Shown in pieces: positions 1 through 11,974 of a stretch of 64,000 nucleotides of DNA. The first letter of the stretch is position 1. Each line of letters begins with the position of its first letter. The notes under the pieces are model-generated. The model saw only the letters and a list, made by a program, of their open reading frames with translations, was not told the origin of the DNA and ran no database searches. Origin of the DNA: Glycine soja (lineage: Eukaryota; Streptophyta; Magnoliopsida; Fabales; Fabaceae). A program made the position numbers and the translations under genes. Location of the stretch: the NCBI RefSeq assembly GCF_004193775.1, contig NC_041004.1:5417309-5481308 (forward strand), in the 5' to 3' direction.

Positions 1-2029
1 TAAATTATTTTTTATTTTTTTACAAAAGAAGCTTATATTTATATCATTCATCAAAAAGTGAAACAATACAATTTGAAATGCAATCATAGATTTGCAAACT
101 AGCATAAATTTAAACTATTGTATTAAACATTCATAAATAATAATGTCATTACACTAACTTTAAGTATTGAAATTTCAATAGTAAATTACATGGACACCAA
201 TTGAGATTTTATCTTTTGTTTTTTTTTTTCCGATATTCCTCCTTTTTTTACTCATATTTTTTTTACGGATACTTATATTTCTTTTATTATTTTTAAAATA
301 TTATATTAATACCTCTTACACATCATATTAACTTTTTTATTGTTTAAAAATACCACATCATATATCCTATAAGAAAATAATTAAGATACTGTAAACATTG
401 TAAAAAAAAATGCAATTTTGTCAAATTTCAAGAAATTATATGAAATGTCTGTGCAATTTACTCTTAATAATTCACCATGTATACTTTGAATTATAACTTG
501 AAATAACTAAGAATAATAATTTATTACTCTCACATTTCCATTATAATTGTTTGTAAAAAAAATCTCAAAATAATTATCATTTTAATTTTTTAATATAATA
601 TTTATTATTTTTTCACTTATATTCCTTATACACTAATGATAAACTACAAAACCTAAAAATAAATTAATGATATATGATTATTCTTGTAAAATTATTATTC
701 TATTTTATCTATTTATTATTATTTTTATTTATGTAAAGCAAACTACAACAATTATTTTGGAACCAAAAGAGTACAAATTAACTTTGAAAGTAATTTTATA
801 AGAATATCTAGCGAGTAAAAGAAAATAGATATAGCACAAAATACATTATTATATATTAAAAAAAGGTTTTCATTTTCGGTTAATGAAAAATAAGAAATAT
901 TGACAACTCTAGTCTTATTTTAATAACATATACATGTGTAATGTATTTAATATTTGTAATTAATGTGTCGGTTGTAAAAAAATTAGGAGCAAATTTAAAA
1001 ATTCACTCATTAAAAGTGGTCACCACTAAGAGTATCTATTAACCCATGCATTTCCTCAAAAAAAAAAAAAAAAAGGGAAACCCAAGCATTTAAGGTGTAT
1101 AGAGTATAACTTGCTAAAGAAAAAGAGTGTATACTGTATACATTATTACTATATTACTAAAAAAAAGAATTATTGTATAGAAAAACATTTAATTCATATA
1201 CGTAAAAAAATTCAACAAGTTCATTTTTAACGGTTTTTCTTTTTTTTACCTATATTCCTCGTTTATTTCAAAATTTAAAACTGAAAGACATGTCTATACC
1301 AAAAAAAAAAAAACTGAAAGATATATTGTTCAATTTTTTTATACATAAAAATAGCTTTTAAATTAAAATTATAAAATCATTTCAACTTTAATTTTTTAAA
1401 ATCTTACTTTTATTTTTAAAATTAAAAAATCCATTCAAAATTAGGTTAAATACCACCTCAATATATATTCCTTTGAGTTATTTTATCATTATTATTAATA
1501 TAAAATTATTATAATATCAATTTATTATATATTATGTTAAATATATATTTCTGATAATTATTATAAAATTTGAATACCATCAATTTATCTTATAAATGTT
1601 TTTGACTGCAAATTTATCTTATAAATTTAATATTAGAAAATACCGAAAAAAATTATGTAACTTTTTCATGAGAAGCAACCATATTATAAAATAATTTTAT
1701 ATTATCATTTGATTATAAATTATCATTTATATAGGATAAATTAATTGAATGTTATAATAAATATGTTAAAAGTCATAATAATGATAATTTATTATAAAAT
1801 AACTTATTTTAAATCTTTTTGCATAATTAAGAACATAATTACATTTTTTGAGAGATAACTTTTTTACCATATGACTTATTTTATTAGTAGTTTTTATAAT
1901 AAATAATAATATAAAAATAAATTAGTAATTAATACATTTAAAGGGTAGTCATATATTTTTTATATTTAAAAAAAATATTCTCATTTATTTCTTATATACA
2001 CAAATTGGAGATAATAATAAATAAGTTAG
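1..2029. other. AT-rich intergenic DNA, no gene seen
   Basis: Strongly AT-rich sequence with many A and T runs and no open frame of useful length. I see no recognisable coding segment, RNA gene or full transposon here. It probably represents decayed repeats and distal upstream DNA of the SCAR gene that follows. Confidence 0.6.
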
Positions 2030-2388
2030 AGTGTGTTTGATTTGTATTTTCATTTTCTGTTTTAATTTTCTGTTTTTTATTTTTTGAAAATTATTTTCAT
2101 TTTTAAAAGATTGGAATTTTGAAAACATGTTTGGTTTGACTTCTTATTTTTTACTTTCAAAAAATAAAAAATACTGTCTATTTTTAGATTTGCTTAAAAT
2201 TACGTCATTGCCTTTTTATTTTACCAAAAATGAGATTTGTGAAACTGATGAGTGTTATTATTTTTAATTTTTAATTCATTTGGAAAAATATCTGAAAATA
2301 ACACAAAAATTCAATCAAACCCAATTCTATCATCATTTTCTATTTCCAATAAAAATAAAAACAAAAAATAACCAAATCAAATATTCAC
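2030..2388. repeat. Degenerate Tourist-like MITE
   Basis: The left end reads AGAGTGTGTTTGATTTGTAT followed by repeated TTTTCATTTTCTG-type sequence, and the right end carries CCAAATCAAATATTCACTT, roughly its inverse complement. It closely resembles the better preserved copy at 28287-28705, with the same GTGTTTGATTTG start and the same TTTTC-rich interior. The ends have drifted and no target duplication is certain. Family assignment to PIF/Harbinger-derived Tourist elements is inference from the second copy, which is flanked by TAA. Confidence 0.5.
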
Positions 2389-2764
2389 TTTGTCCGCAAC
2401 TATTCAAATATTTTTATTATGTATTAATTATTGTAACTATTGAATGCAAAGTTTTTGATGTAATTTATTTGATCCAAATCACCTGAAACTCTTCCATTTG
2501 ATTTTTACTTAACGGATTAACTTGTCAATTTTCTTTTTTACAATTATTAGTATTACTTTTGTTTTCTTGAAAGAAAAAAAAAATTATTACTTTGTCTGAA
2601 CTGCGTTGGGTTAAATAATCAACGGTGAATTGCACTGCTCCGTCATTCTCTTCACGCACCCACCACCGTATCTTCATTCATTTCATTTCCCCAAAAACAA
2701 CTACTATTATTATTTAGAAAAAAAAGAAAAATTCTCTCACTTTCTCACTCTATCTATCTCCGTT

Positions 2765-2786
2765 CTCTCTCTCTCTCTCTCTCTCC
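2765..2786 (+). promoter_or_regulatory. CT dinucleotide tract in presumed 5' UTR of SCAR gene
   Basis: An uninterrupted run of CT repeats lies about 130 bases before the SCAR start codon. Such pyrimidine tracts are common near plant transcription starts and 5' UTRs. The transcription start itself is not visible from sequence alone. Confidence 0.5.
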
Positions 2787-2790
2787 TTCC

Positions 2791-2877
2791 ATGGTGGAAC
2801 ATCACGGACGCAGAGTCGCCGGAAGAGGAGAGAAAAAGAAGATCGAAGCGCAGAGCCACCACGATCGCAAAAACTAG
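2791..2877 (+). CDS. Upstream ORF (28 codons) in presumed SCAR 5' leader
   Basis: An ATG at 2791 in the context TCCATGG opens a 28-codon frame that ends at TAG (2875-2877), 38 bases before the SCAR start at 2916. The frame is rich in basic residues (Arg, Lys, His). If the transcript begins upstream of the CT tract, ribosomes would meet this ATG first, so it could reduce or tune SCAR translation. There is no evidence that the peptide itself matters; conservation in other legumes would be needed to argue that. Confidence 0.35.
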   Translation: MVEHHGRRVAGRGEKKKIEAQSHHDRKN

Positions 2878-2915
2878 GGTTTGCGAATTGCGGAGTTCAA
2901 AGAAGAAGAAGAAAA

Positions 2916-5900
2916 ATGCCGCTGTCGAAGTACTGCGTTCGGAATGAGTACAGCCTGGCGGATCCCGAGCTGTGCCGCGCCGCCGACAAGGACGATCCCG
3001 AGGCGCTTCTCGAAGCCGTCGCCATGGCCGGCCTCGTCGGACTCCTGCGCCAGCTTGGCGACCTCGCCGAGTCAGTTTCTACTTCTTCTTCTTCTTACTA
3101 TTTCGTTACTTCCGTGTTTCTATCTCTCTGTTGAGTTTTTGATTTCGTGATTCTGGTTTTCGGTGGCTGCGTTTAGTTGAACCAGTGTCGAGTTTGGAAA
3201 AGGAAGAAAAAATTGATAAAGCTAGTGGAATTTTTGAGGTTTGTGGAGGAGTTAGCTTAATTTGGAAAGATTGTGTGCGTTTTGGATTTAGCGAGCTCGC
3301 TGGATCGAGGAGCAAGTTCGGAATTGGAAGATAGTGTAGAAGCTTAATTCGGTGGTTGGGTTATGGTTAATTTGCTACTAATTAGTTAATTTATAGTTTC
3401 GTGTTATTTTTTTTTCCTTTTGTGCTTTGTATGTATAGAATTTTGACGGGGGGATTAAAATAAAATTGGGCGGTTGTAGTGCGGGGATTGGTTTGAATTG
3501 TGAAAGTGTTGGGTGGGCATATAGGTTCTGCTTGCTGCTCTTCTGAGTGATGGATGAGGTTGACTTGGTTTGAATTTGATTGACTTACTGTAGATTACAA
3601 ATCTTGGATTAGTGAGGTTCCTGATGATAGGTTTTGGCTAGATGGTAGTTAATTTGAGAAGTGTAGTTACTTTGGCCAAGACCGTTTTTTGGCTGTTGAA
3701 AAAGTATGTTTGTTGTTTGATGTTTTCCTTAGAATTTGCGGATATTTTAAAATTTGATGAGAAGACAATGCAATTAGTAGACCATTCTATAGTTGAGTAG
3801 AATTATGGAACATGGTTAATGTGATTTTTCCTTCAGTGAGTATTGGATTGTAATTGTATTAAGGCCTAACTTTAGCTTTTGCTTCACACGGTATGACAAG
3901 CATTCTGTGTTGTGTAGTTGATTTCTTTGAGGTTAGTTCTATTTGGCAGAGTTCCAAGTCACATTAGGATATCTGAACTTTGAAGTTGTTTCCTGTCCTT
4001 TTTAGCGCAGGCAATTTTTAACCCAGTATCAATGTTTTAACTTTCCAAGTTAAGAGTTTTTATTGTCACTAGGTGACATTTAGTTCTCTGTATTTAACTA
4101 TTTCGTTTTGGTTAGGTTTGCTGCTGAGATCTTCCATGATTTACATGAAGAAGTAATGGCTACGGCTGCAAGAGGCCATGGTCTTATGGCTCGTGTTAAA
4201 CAGCTTGAGGCTGAAGTTCCTTCACTAGAGAAGGCTTTCTTTTCTCAAACTCATCATTCCTCATTCTATTCAAATGGAGGTTAGATTTCATTTTACAGAG
4301 TCCCATTGTGTGTGTAACTTGTCATTGTCATAGTGATTTAAGTTGTAACCATTAGGTTTTGTCCCTTTGCTAATTTAAACATACTTGCATATTGCATTGC
4401 AGGTATTGATTGGCATCCTAATCTACATTCTGAACAAAATCTCGTGACTCGTGGAGACTTACCTCGATTTATAATGGATTCATATGAAGAATGTCGTGGT
4501 CCTCCTAGACTGTTCCTGCTGGATAAGTATGAGCTGATTCATGAGACATATGATTAGAAAATAATTATTATGTTATAGATTTTTGAAATGTGTTCTTTTT
4601 GGCTTTTGGCTTCTTTAAAGGTTTGATGTAGCTGGGGCTGGGGCATGTCTGAAGCGTTATACTGATCCATCATTCTTTAAAATAGAACCAACTTCATCTG
4701 TAACTGCTACAATAGAAGTTCAAAGAGAAAAGAGAATTCGTAAAGTAAAGGTACAAATTTCAATTCTACCATTTATTTACGTTGTTGGTACTGGAAAAAT
4801 TGTTTAAATGCATCATCCTGATTGGCTTCATGTTGTCTATTATTGATTTGGATCTTGCTGTAAATTTGTAAATTATTTGAGGTCCACTCACTGCCTTTGA
4901 TCCATACATATAGTATATGACCACATATGATACAAGTAGGCAGACAACTGTTCAGCACTGCTTTTTCTTGTTTATACCAGGGTTGTGATACTCCGTAATT
5001 TCCCTGGCAAAATATTTTATGCAATGGAAAATTGAGTACTTATTTTTTCATTCATTTCCAGCTGAAGAAAGGAGCACGGCTGAGGGATGGTGAAACCCCT
5101 AATGCTGTACCATCACATGCAAAGTAAGCTCCAATAATTTTATTGTGATGCATTAATTCATTATTCTCATTATTGTTTTAATGATGATTGGTTGTTCAAT
5201 TTAATTTCCATCATTGTAGATTACATCAACTGCTTCTTGAGGAGCGTATTGAGAATGGTTATAGTAATCCTGCACGCCTAGTGAAGTTGAAGAAAAGACA
5301 ATTGAATGGACCAGCAGTTGAAACAAGAGCTGGGAAGAGTTACATGGAGAAATTTCTGGAAACTCCTTCACCTGATCATAAAATGGTTTGTGAAACTTCA
5401 ATCTTTCCATTGCCTGTGAAACAGACATCAGATGATGCTAGCGAGGCTGGGATTAAAATTCTTGAAATCAGCAGCATTAGTCCTGTGAAAAAGTCATTGG
5501 GAAATAAAAACACCTATTCATCCCCTGATGAGAAGGAATTAGAACTAAAACCATTTTCACAAATGGATGGTGGGACAAATGGAGATCTTGTGAAGGTGAA
5601 AGAACAAATCTCAGATGGTGTGGCAGATAAGAAGTCTTCTAATCATCTTATGTTGCCTGATGAAGCAGAATTGGCTATCGATGAACAAAAGAAAATAGAA
5701 GGCAGCTTAGATGGGTACCAATCTGATGATGTGACTAGTGAAGTTGACAATTACATGGATGCTTTAACTACCATGGAATCAGAACTGGAAACTGACAATG
5801 AGTTTAAACCTAAGAGTAGTTTCTTGAATATTCAGAAGGCAGCAAATACTAATGATAAAGAAGAACATCAATTACAAGCTCAATTTTCAGATTCTCAATC

Positions 5901-8900
5901 ATTTGGGGACTCCTCAATGTCTGATGACTGTAGTTCTTTCAAACAAGATAGAAATGAAGAACATATTAAAGTTGAAGCTCAGTTGTCAGATTCTCAATCA
6001 ACTGGAACCTCATCTTCATTAGATGATAATAGTTCATTCAAAAGAGATGGAAATGGGCAGCATATAGAACTGCAAGCTCACCTTTCAGATTCTCAATCTG
6101 TCGAAAGCTCCTCTACATCAGACAAAAATTTCAAGAAAGATAGATCCTATTTACCTCACTCTGATTCGTTAACCACTGCAGTTGAAAATATGCAATCAGA
6201 ACCTATATTATTCACAAATACTAAGTATTGTGAACCGGAGGTTGAAGATGCACCATCCAACCAGCTTCCCCATAATGTTGAGTTTCAACACACAGATTGT
6301 GAGAGGTTTGTCATGCATGATGATGCACCTGTTCATGAAGAAGATATTTCTGATTTGGGGCAAGCCTCTTCAGATCTGACAACTTCAGGACTGGTGTTGT
6401 GTTCTGATCTTGTATCCACCTCACCAGTGATCCTACCTTCAGATGAAACCCCATCTGACCCTGCTGAACTTAATTTACGATTAGATGATGACGATGCAGA
6501 CAGAACAGGTCTTGTTGAATCTATTACTTCCAAACCTGTTTCTCTCTCCCTAGGAACAGATGATGCTCACCCTTTGGGTTCTTCTGATAAAACATCATTA
6601 GACAACTTGGATGATGATGACCCATATATTCATTCTGATGATCTGTTACAAGTTCCTAATGATTTGGAATTGGCTCATGGAGATGAATGCAGTGATCATT
6701 CCGAAATCAAAATTTCCCAGGCAGAGTCTCCCAATGAAAATCCTTCTAAAATTTTGGTTAATAGAGATATTGGTTCACCAGTAGAGGATCCTGTTTCTCC
6801 ATCCATGGAAGAATTAAACTTGAATTCAGGTGCTATGCTGGCTCGTGATTGTCAAGACTCAAAAGATGAAGATTGTACTGTAGCAACCCAACTTAATTCG
6901 GTAGCTCATGTTCCTCCAGTCAGTTGCTTTACCGGGGAGCTATCATCTGATTCAACTCATAACAACACACTGAATGGACCAGGCTCAGCAGAAATTGAAG
7001 TTTCATATTCTGATCTGCAATCAAAAGCTGAAGAGATACCAAAGATGGTGCATGATGATAAAATAAATGGATCCACCTTCAGTGCTAATTCAGTTGAAGG
7101 TGATGCTCATTTTAAACATCCATCTCCTGATAATCATGTGATGGTAAATGATCTGGTCACTGAAAATGTTCAGTCAGAAGATCAAGCTGTGTATTCTGTT
7201 CCTTCTGTTGATAGTGCTGAAAATGATGTGGGTGTTGTTACTTGTCCAGCTTCAAGTCAGATTTGTTCTCCATCAATGGGTCTTTCAGATTTGGAAGAGC
7301 CTCTGTTGAGTTCTCATTCTTATCAAATGGAAATAAAATCCAATGAAGTAGAATTGACGCAAATTGCCATGGACACAAATGCTGAGAAGAGAAAAAATCA
7401 ATCAGCACCATTGCTAGATGTAACATCATCTGATGTCGTAAATTCTTCAATGAGTAATATTACCAAGTTAGAAGAGCCTCTTTCTACCTTTGCAGATTCA
7501 CCGAAGAAAGAGATGGAAGTTGATGAGGCAGTTGCTAGAGATTCTTTGACAGAATTAGAGGAACAGAAGATAGTGGATCAACCAGAAATTGCTTCTGTGG
7601 ATGTACAATTGAACCTGAACAAACTGGTTCCCTGTGATCTTCCAGATTCAGAAATATGTAATAATAATCAAAAGTCATCTCCTAGGGAGAAATTCCAACA
7701 TGATGCTTTTGTTGATGATGCAGAAATGGTGCCTGAATTTTCGGGGTTAGATGATCGGCAGTCAGAATCATTATCTTATGGCCAGCATGATCCATTACAA
7801 AATGGCAGAGATAGTTTTTCATCATCTTCTGGCAACCAGTTAGAACCTGAAACTGATTTAGATCTGCTCTCAAAATCCCAAATTGGTGAACAGGATGCAG
7901 AATTCCCAGTCAGAGATGAGAAAAACTTTGCCTCTGAGAAATCTCAATGTCAGCAGATGCAGATATGTCAATTGGAGCAAGAAAGTACTCATGCTACGTC
8001 TGAATGTGCATCAGAAATCCATGCAGATGAGCCATCATCATTTTATTCCTTTCCACAGTCATCTAGCCAGGAGAACAATGCTGCAAAACATGTCATGGAT
8101 CCATTGAAGCCTCTTCTTCCTAACCTCTTTCCCAAGGCAACTGAAAATAATCTTGATGAGATGCCACCTATGCCTCCTCTACCACCTATGCAATGGAGAA
8201 TGGGCAAGGTTCAACATGCTTCCCTAGCTTCACAAAGAGAAGAATTAGAAGTAAGTCCGGCCTCAGTCCAGCCAATTAGACCCGATAAACAATCTCTATT
8301 TGGTTTGCCAACTTCTGAAAGAGATGCCTTGTTGTATCAGAATCCATTTTTGCCTGTCATGGCTGTGGAAAGTGATAAGCTCCAAGATTCTTCTGGGTTT
8401 CCTGTTGATGTTTCAGGGCATCCTGTTGCTATACCTTTTCAATTTCCTGTCATGGTTAATGAATCAAAAGGTCAATATAATTACCTATTGCTGGACAGAA
8501 ACCAAATTCAGAATCCCTTCTTAACATTACCTGTGGCATCTACGGCCATGCCTCCTCAAGGTTTCTTTGTTGCTCCTGAGGGAGAAATGATACAGAATTC
8601 AAACCCATGTGCACCGATACCATCTGCTGCATATGATGTTTCAGGACACAATTCCATCCCTCCACAAGAAAAACCAACTCAACCGCCCAATCAGTTAATG
8701 ATGGAGACTAGTCCAGATGATAAATCACTTCAACAGAGTATGAGTAATATGGTATCTATGGACAGGCCTCCACATGGTCATGCAGTTGCTTCTGAGGGAG
8801 AAAAGGTACTGAATTCCCCTACAATTCCACCTGCTGAATGTGCTGTTTCTGGACATGATTCTGTCTCACCTCAAGAAAAACTGACTCAACATCCAAGTCA

Positions 8901-9954
8901 ATTATTGACGGAGCATAGTTCAGATGATAAAACACTTCTGCAGTCTGTAACTAATGTGGTGTCTATGGACAGTTCTGACAGTCAAATTGTTTCTTCTGAG
9001 GGAGAAATGGAACAAAGTTCTAACCCAAACCCTCCATCTCCACCTGTTGAGTGTGCTGTTCCTGGACCTGGACATGATTCTATCTCTTCTCATGAAAGCC
9101 TGACTCTACCTCCAAGTCAATTAATGTCAGAGACTAGTTCTGAATTTAAAACACTTCAGCAGTCTATAAGTAATGTGGAAGGGGAACAAGGACGTCTGCC
9201 TATCTCATTCATGTCTCCATCAAACATGGAAAGTATGGAGCCTAATCAGAGTTTCCCGCCCTTTGAGGGGGGAATGTCAGCTTCCTTGGATACATCTGAT
9301 CATACATCAGACGTTGAGAGTGAAAGAACAAATGGAAAACCAAAGAATAAGCTTCCTCGTCCTCGTAATCCTCTAATTGATGCTGTTGCTGCTCATGACA
9401 AAAGCAAGGTGAGGCAGTTTCTGGTTCTTATATGACGTTGAATGCCCTTTTAAGGTCAAAGTTCTTGCATAACAGTTTGCCTTTTAACCACTGCAGCTTA
9501 GGAAGGTTACTGAAAGGGTTATGCCTCAAATTGCACCGAAGGTAGATGAAAGAGATTCTTTACTAGAACAGATAAGAACAAAGGTTAGTGCTTGCAACTT
9601 TTGTTTCTTTATGCTGATCATACCCTTTTGTATTCAAAACATTATTTTATTTAAAAATGTTTTCGGTTCTCTCAGTCCTTCAACTTGAAGCCTGCTGTGA
9701 CTACACGACCTAGCATTCAAGGTCCAAAAACAAATTTGAAGCTTGCTGCCATCTTGGAGAAAGCAAATGCAATTCGCCAGGTCTTTCTCACTCTCTATCT
9801 GTTTAATTACTGTGATATTAGGTGTGTGTTCCTCTTTCTTTTTTCTATTTCTCTTGATTCTCCCTTTCTTTGGGGTCCACTAATATGTTAATTATTTCAA
9901 TAGGCTTTGGCTGGAAGTGATGAAGATGATGATGCGGATTGGAGCGATTCTTGA
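2916..9954 (+). CDS. SCAR2: SCAR/WAVE-family protein (SCAR2-like), nine exons
   Basis: Nucleation-promoting subunit of the plant WAVE complex, which activates ARP2/3 to branch actin; in legumes SCAR proteins (Lotus SCARN, Medicago API) act in rhizobial infection. Exons with GT-AG borders: 2916-3070, 4116-4279, 4403-4526, 4621-4750, 5062-5123, 5220-9408, 9497-9583, 9676-9780, 9904-9954. They sum to 5067 nt in one frame, a 1688-residue protein. The N-terminus [19 protein letters not shown] and about 190 following residues are the SCAR homology domain. Exon 6 is long, acidic, Ser/Asp-rich and presumably disordered, with three SDSQS-centred repeats (about 425-520), a conserved [15 protein letters not shown] motif (about 1192) and three 65-residue repeats (about 1330-1530). 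The WH2-like segment starts with [20 protein letters not shown] (about 1590), and the tail [11 protein letters not shown] is the acidic ARP2/3-binding end. The family is certain; the paralogue number is a best guess. Confidence 0.93.
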
Positions 9955-10690
9955 ATTTACTGTGAGAGGTGTTCTCAGCTGGTCGATGTTTTGATACTCT
10001 GGTTCTGTCTTGAGCCAGGTTTATGTGGTCATGCTCCCCTGTAATGAATAGGAAATCTCCCTGAAATGCAAAATTCTTTATCCTACTGCTCTTAGTCTTC
10101 TTTGTTCACATATATATATGCATGAACATTTATACTAGCATGCAGATTAGGATCGATGCAGATCCATTTTCGGAGGTGAAATTCACTTCAAGACAACTCA
10201 GGTTCAGCGTGCAAGCGCTGTACAGGTTCAGATCCAAGCTATCAACAAATTTCCCCATGCCTCCTGTTCATATAAGCACATGTATATTTGTGTTGTGTCA
10301 TAATTTTTTGATATATAGTTATGATTATCCAATTTTGTAATTCCGTGATGTAGTGTTTCGTGTTAGTTACCCCCCATTTATAATGTAGTTCATCTGTGTC
10401 CAGTATAGTAACATGTATACGTATGAAAAATCATTTTAGTGTACAGTTTCTTCCATTACCCTGTTCATTGATTTACTCTTTCTTTATGATAACTGTTCTT
10501 GTTATAGTGAGCAAGCAAATTGGAAACTTGGTGTGGTAATTAAAGAGTGATACAAAAGATGTCAACAGACCTGCTTCTAGCTTCTGGATTGTTGTACTTT
10601 GCATAGTTGATGATCGTAGCAGCTGTAAGTTGTATATCAATCAACATGGCTTAGAGGATTCTTGAAGTGATGATTAGTAGTATATACAAA
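9955..10690 (+). other. Presumed SCAR 3' UTR and downstream flank
   Basis: Sequence after the TGA stop is T-rich with no further conserved frame. AATGAATA at about 10044 and AATTTTGTAATT near 10330 could serve as polyadenylation signals. The true end of the transcript cannot be set from sequence alone. Confidence 0.4.
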
Positions 10691-11038
10691 ATTTAGATAT
10701 CATTCTTTAGGTGAATCAAAATTAAGAGTTTTATATATCTAATTTATATTTATATTTAATGTAAATTTTTATTAAGTGAATTATTGAGGTGAAATTTTAA
10801 TTTTAATTAGAAAAAAATGCTAGAAACATTTAAGGAACCAGATTTAAATTTTATCTTAATGTATCCAAAAAGATATTTTGTGACGAGTTTGTTATTTTGT
10901 GTTGATAAAATTTTCTTTAATTATGACCATTTAAAAAAATTGTTGATTTCAAATTGGGATCTTAAATTATTTTTTGTGGATCTCATAGTGTCACATAAGA
11001 TCGAAGATCTTTTGAGATTTCTTTTATTTTTTTCTTTT
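10691..11038. other. AT-rich spacer
   Basis: AT-rich DNA between the SCAR 3' flank and the next transposable element; no gene or structured element recognised. Confidence 0.5.
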
Positions 11039-11792
11039 GCATTTGGATAGAGAATTTTAACTAAGAAAAATAATTTACATTTTTTTAATCTAAAATTTAT
11101 TGTTTGGATATTTTTTTTATGAAAAATTTAAATTTTTGGAATTTTAAAATAGAATTTTAAACAACTAAAAATGTGAAATTTTAATTTTTTTCTAAAACGT
11201 GAGAAATTAAAATTTTCTTCTTCTATAGATACTCGCATTGCACCGCAACCTTGAACTCGCATTCTTGCTTTCACACTTGCAACCCCTTGCACTTACTTGC
11301 AGTTATCATGAGAGAAATCGTCAAGGCATGTGACTTGGTTCATTAAGGCGGTGCTGATGAGGGTTTTGAGATCGTTGGTGTGCTAGTACATAGTTTTCTT
11401 GTTAGGGTAGAGCTCGAGGTTGTGATGTGCTTCTCTAAGCTCGTCGAGAGTTTCATATATGGTTTTGAGGCAATTGTGGAGTGCGGTTGTCTTGTGTCTC
11501 ACTAGGTCGTGTTTGGCTAGGAATTTCTTCACGGTGAAGTAGTTGTGCTCCACCGCACGGAAGGTGATGCTTAGGGAGAGTTGGATGACGTTGCAGTGGT
11601 TGGTGACTTTGTGAGTGACGTTGGGCTTGAAGGTTATAGCAGAAAAGCAAAGTTCAGGGTAGAATGTGAAGCCTAATTTAAAATTTTGAAAATGAAGAAA
11701 TTTAATTTCTTTATCCAAACACAAAATTTTAAAAATGAAAGAGTTTCAATTGAAGCATTTAAAATTCTTAGAATTTCGCCTCATCCAAATGC
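11039..11792. mobile_element. Terminal-inverted-repeat element with captured gene fragment
   Basis: The left end reads GCATTTGGATAGAGAATTTT; the right end is the inverse complement of GCATTTGGATGAGGCGAAAT. Inner blocks also pair: AATTTATTGTTTGGATA near 11100 against TATCCAAACACAAAATTTT near 11720. The roughly 100-bp arms are AT-rich while the middle (about 11230-11690) is clearly more GC-rich and encodes a recognisable pectinesterase-inhibitor fragment on the - strand. No transposase is present, so the element is non-autonomous. I could not find a convincing target duplication, so the superfamily stays open. Confidence 0.65.
11290..11660 (-). pseudogene. Pectin methylesterase inhibitor (PMEI) domain fragment
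   Basis: Reading the - strand gives a PMEI-type stretch: RAVEHNYFTVKKFLAKHDL, then TALHNCLKTIYETLDELREA, HNLELYPNKKTMY, a stop, and in the same frame HTNDLKTLISTALMNQVTCL DDFSHD. This is the helical PMEI pro-region found at the N-terminus of type I pectinesterases, with the conserved Cys of ALHNCL and of VTCLDDF. There is no start with signal peptide and no pectinesterase catalytic domain. The fragment lies wholly inside a terminal-inverted-repeat element, so it was probably captured from a pectinesterase gene elsewhere. It is interrupted by a TAG and unlikely to make a working protein. Confidence 0.75.
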
Positions 11793-11974
11793 ATTCTATG
11801 GTAAATATTTTGAGATTTTAGATAACTTTTAGTAGGCTTCACGTGTACCCCATTTTAAATATTTATTAAATTAAATATAATTAATTAAGTAATTAAATTT
11901 AATTAAAAATGTAAGGAAAAAATTTATAAATATTGAGAAATAGGAAAATAAACAAATTTAATTTTTATTTATGA
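11793..11974. other. AT-rich spacer before Harbinger relic
   Basis: Short AT-rich stretch; may contain the decayed 3' end of the neighbouring PIF/Harbinger element, but no terminal repeat can be defined. Confidence 0.35.

Noticed and set aside
5188..5219. Start of the 1415-codon frame at 5188 as an independent gene
   Set aside because: The first residues are intron sequence; an acceptor at 5219/5220 joins this exon in frame to upstream SCAR exons.
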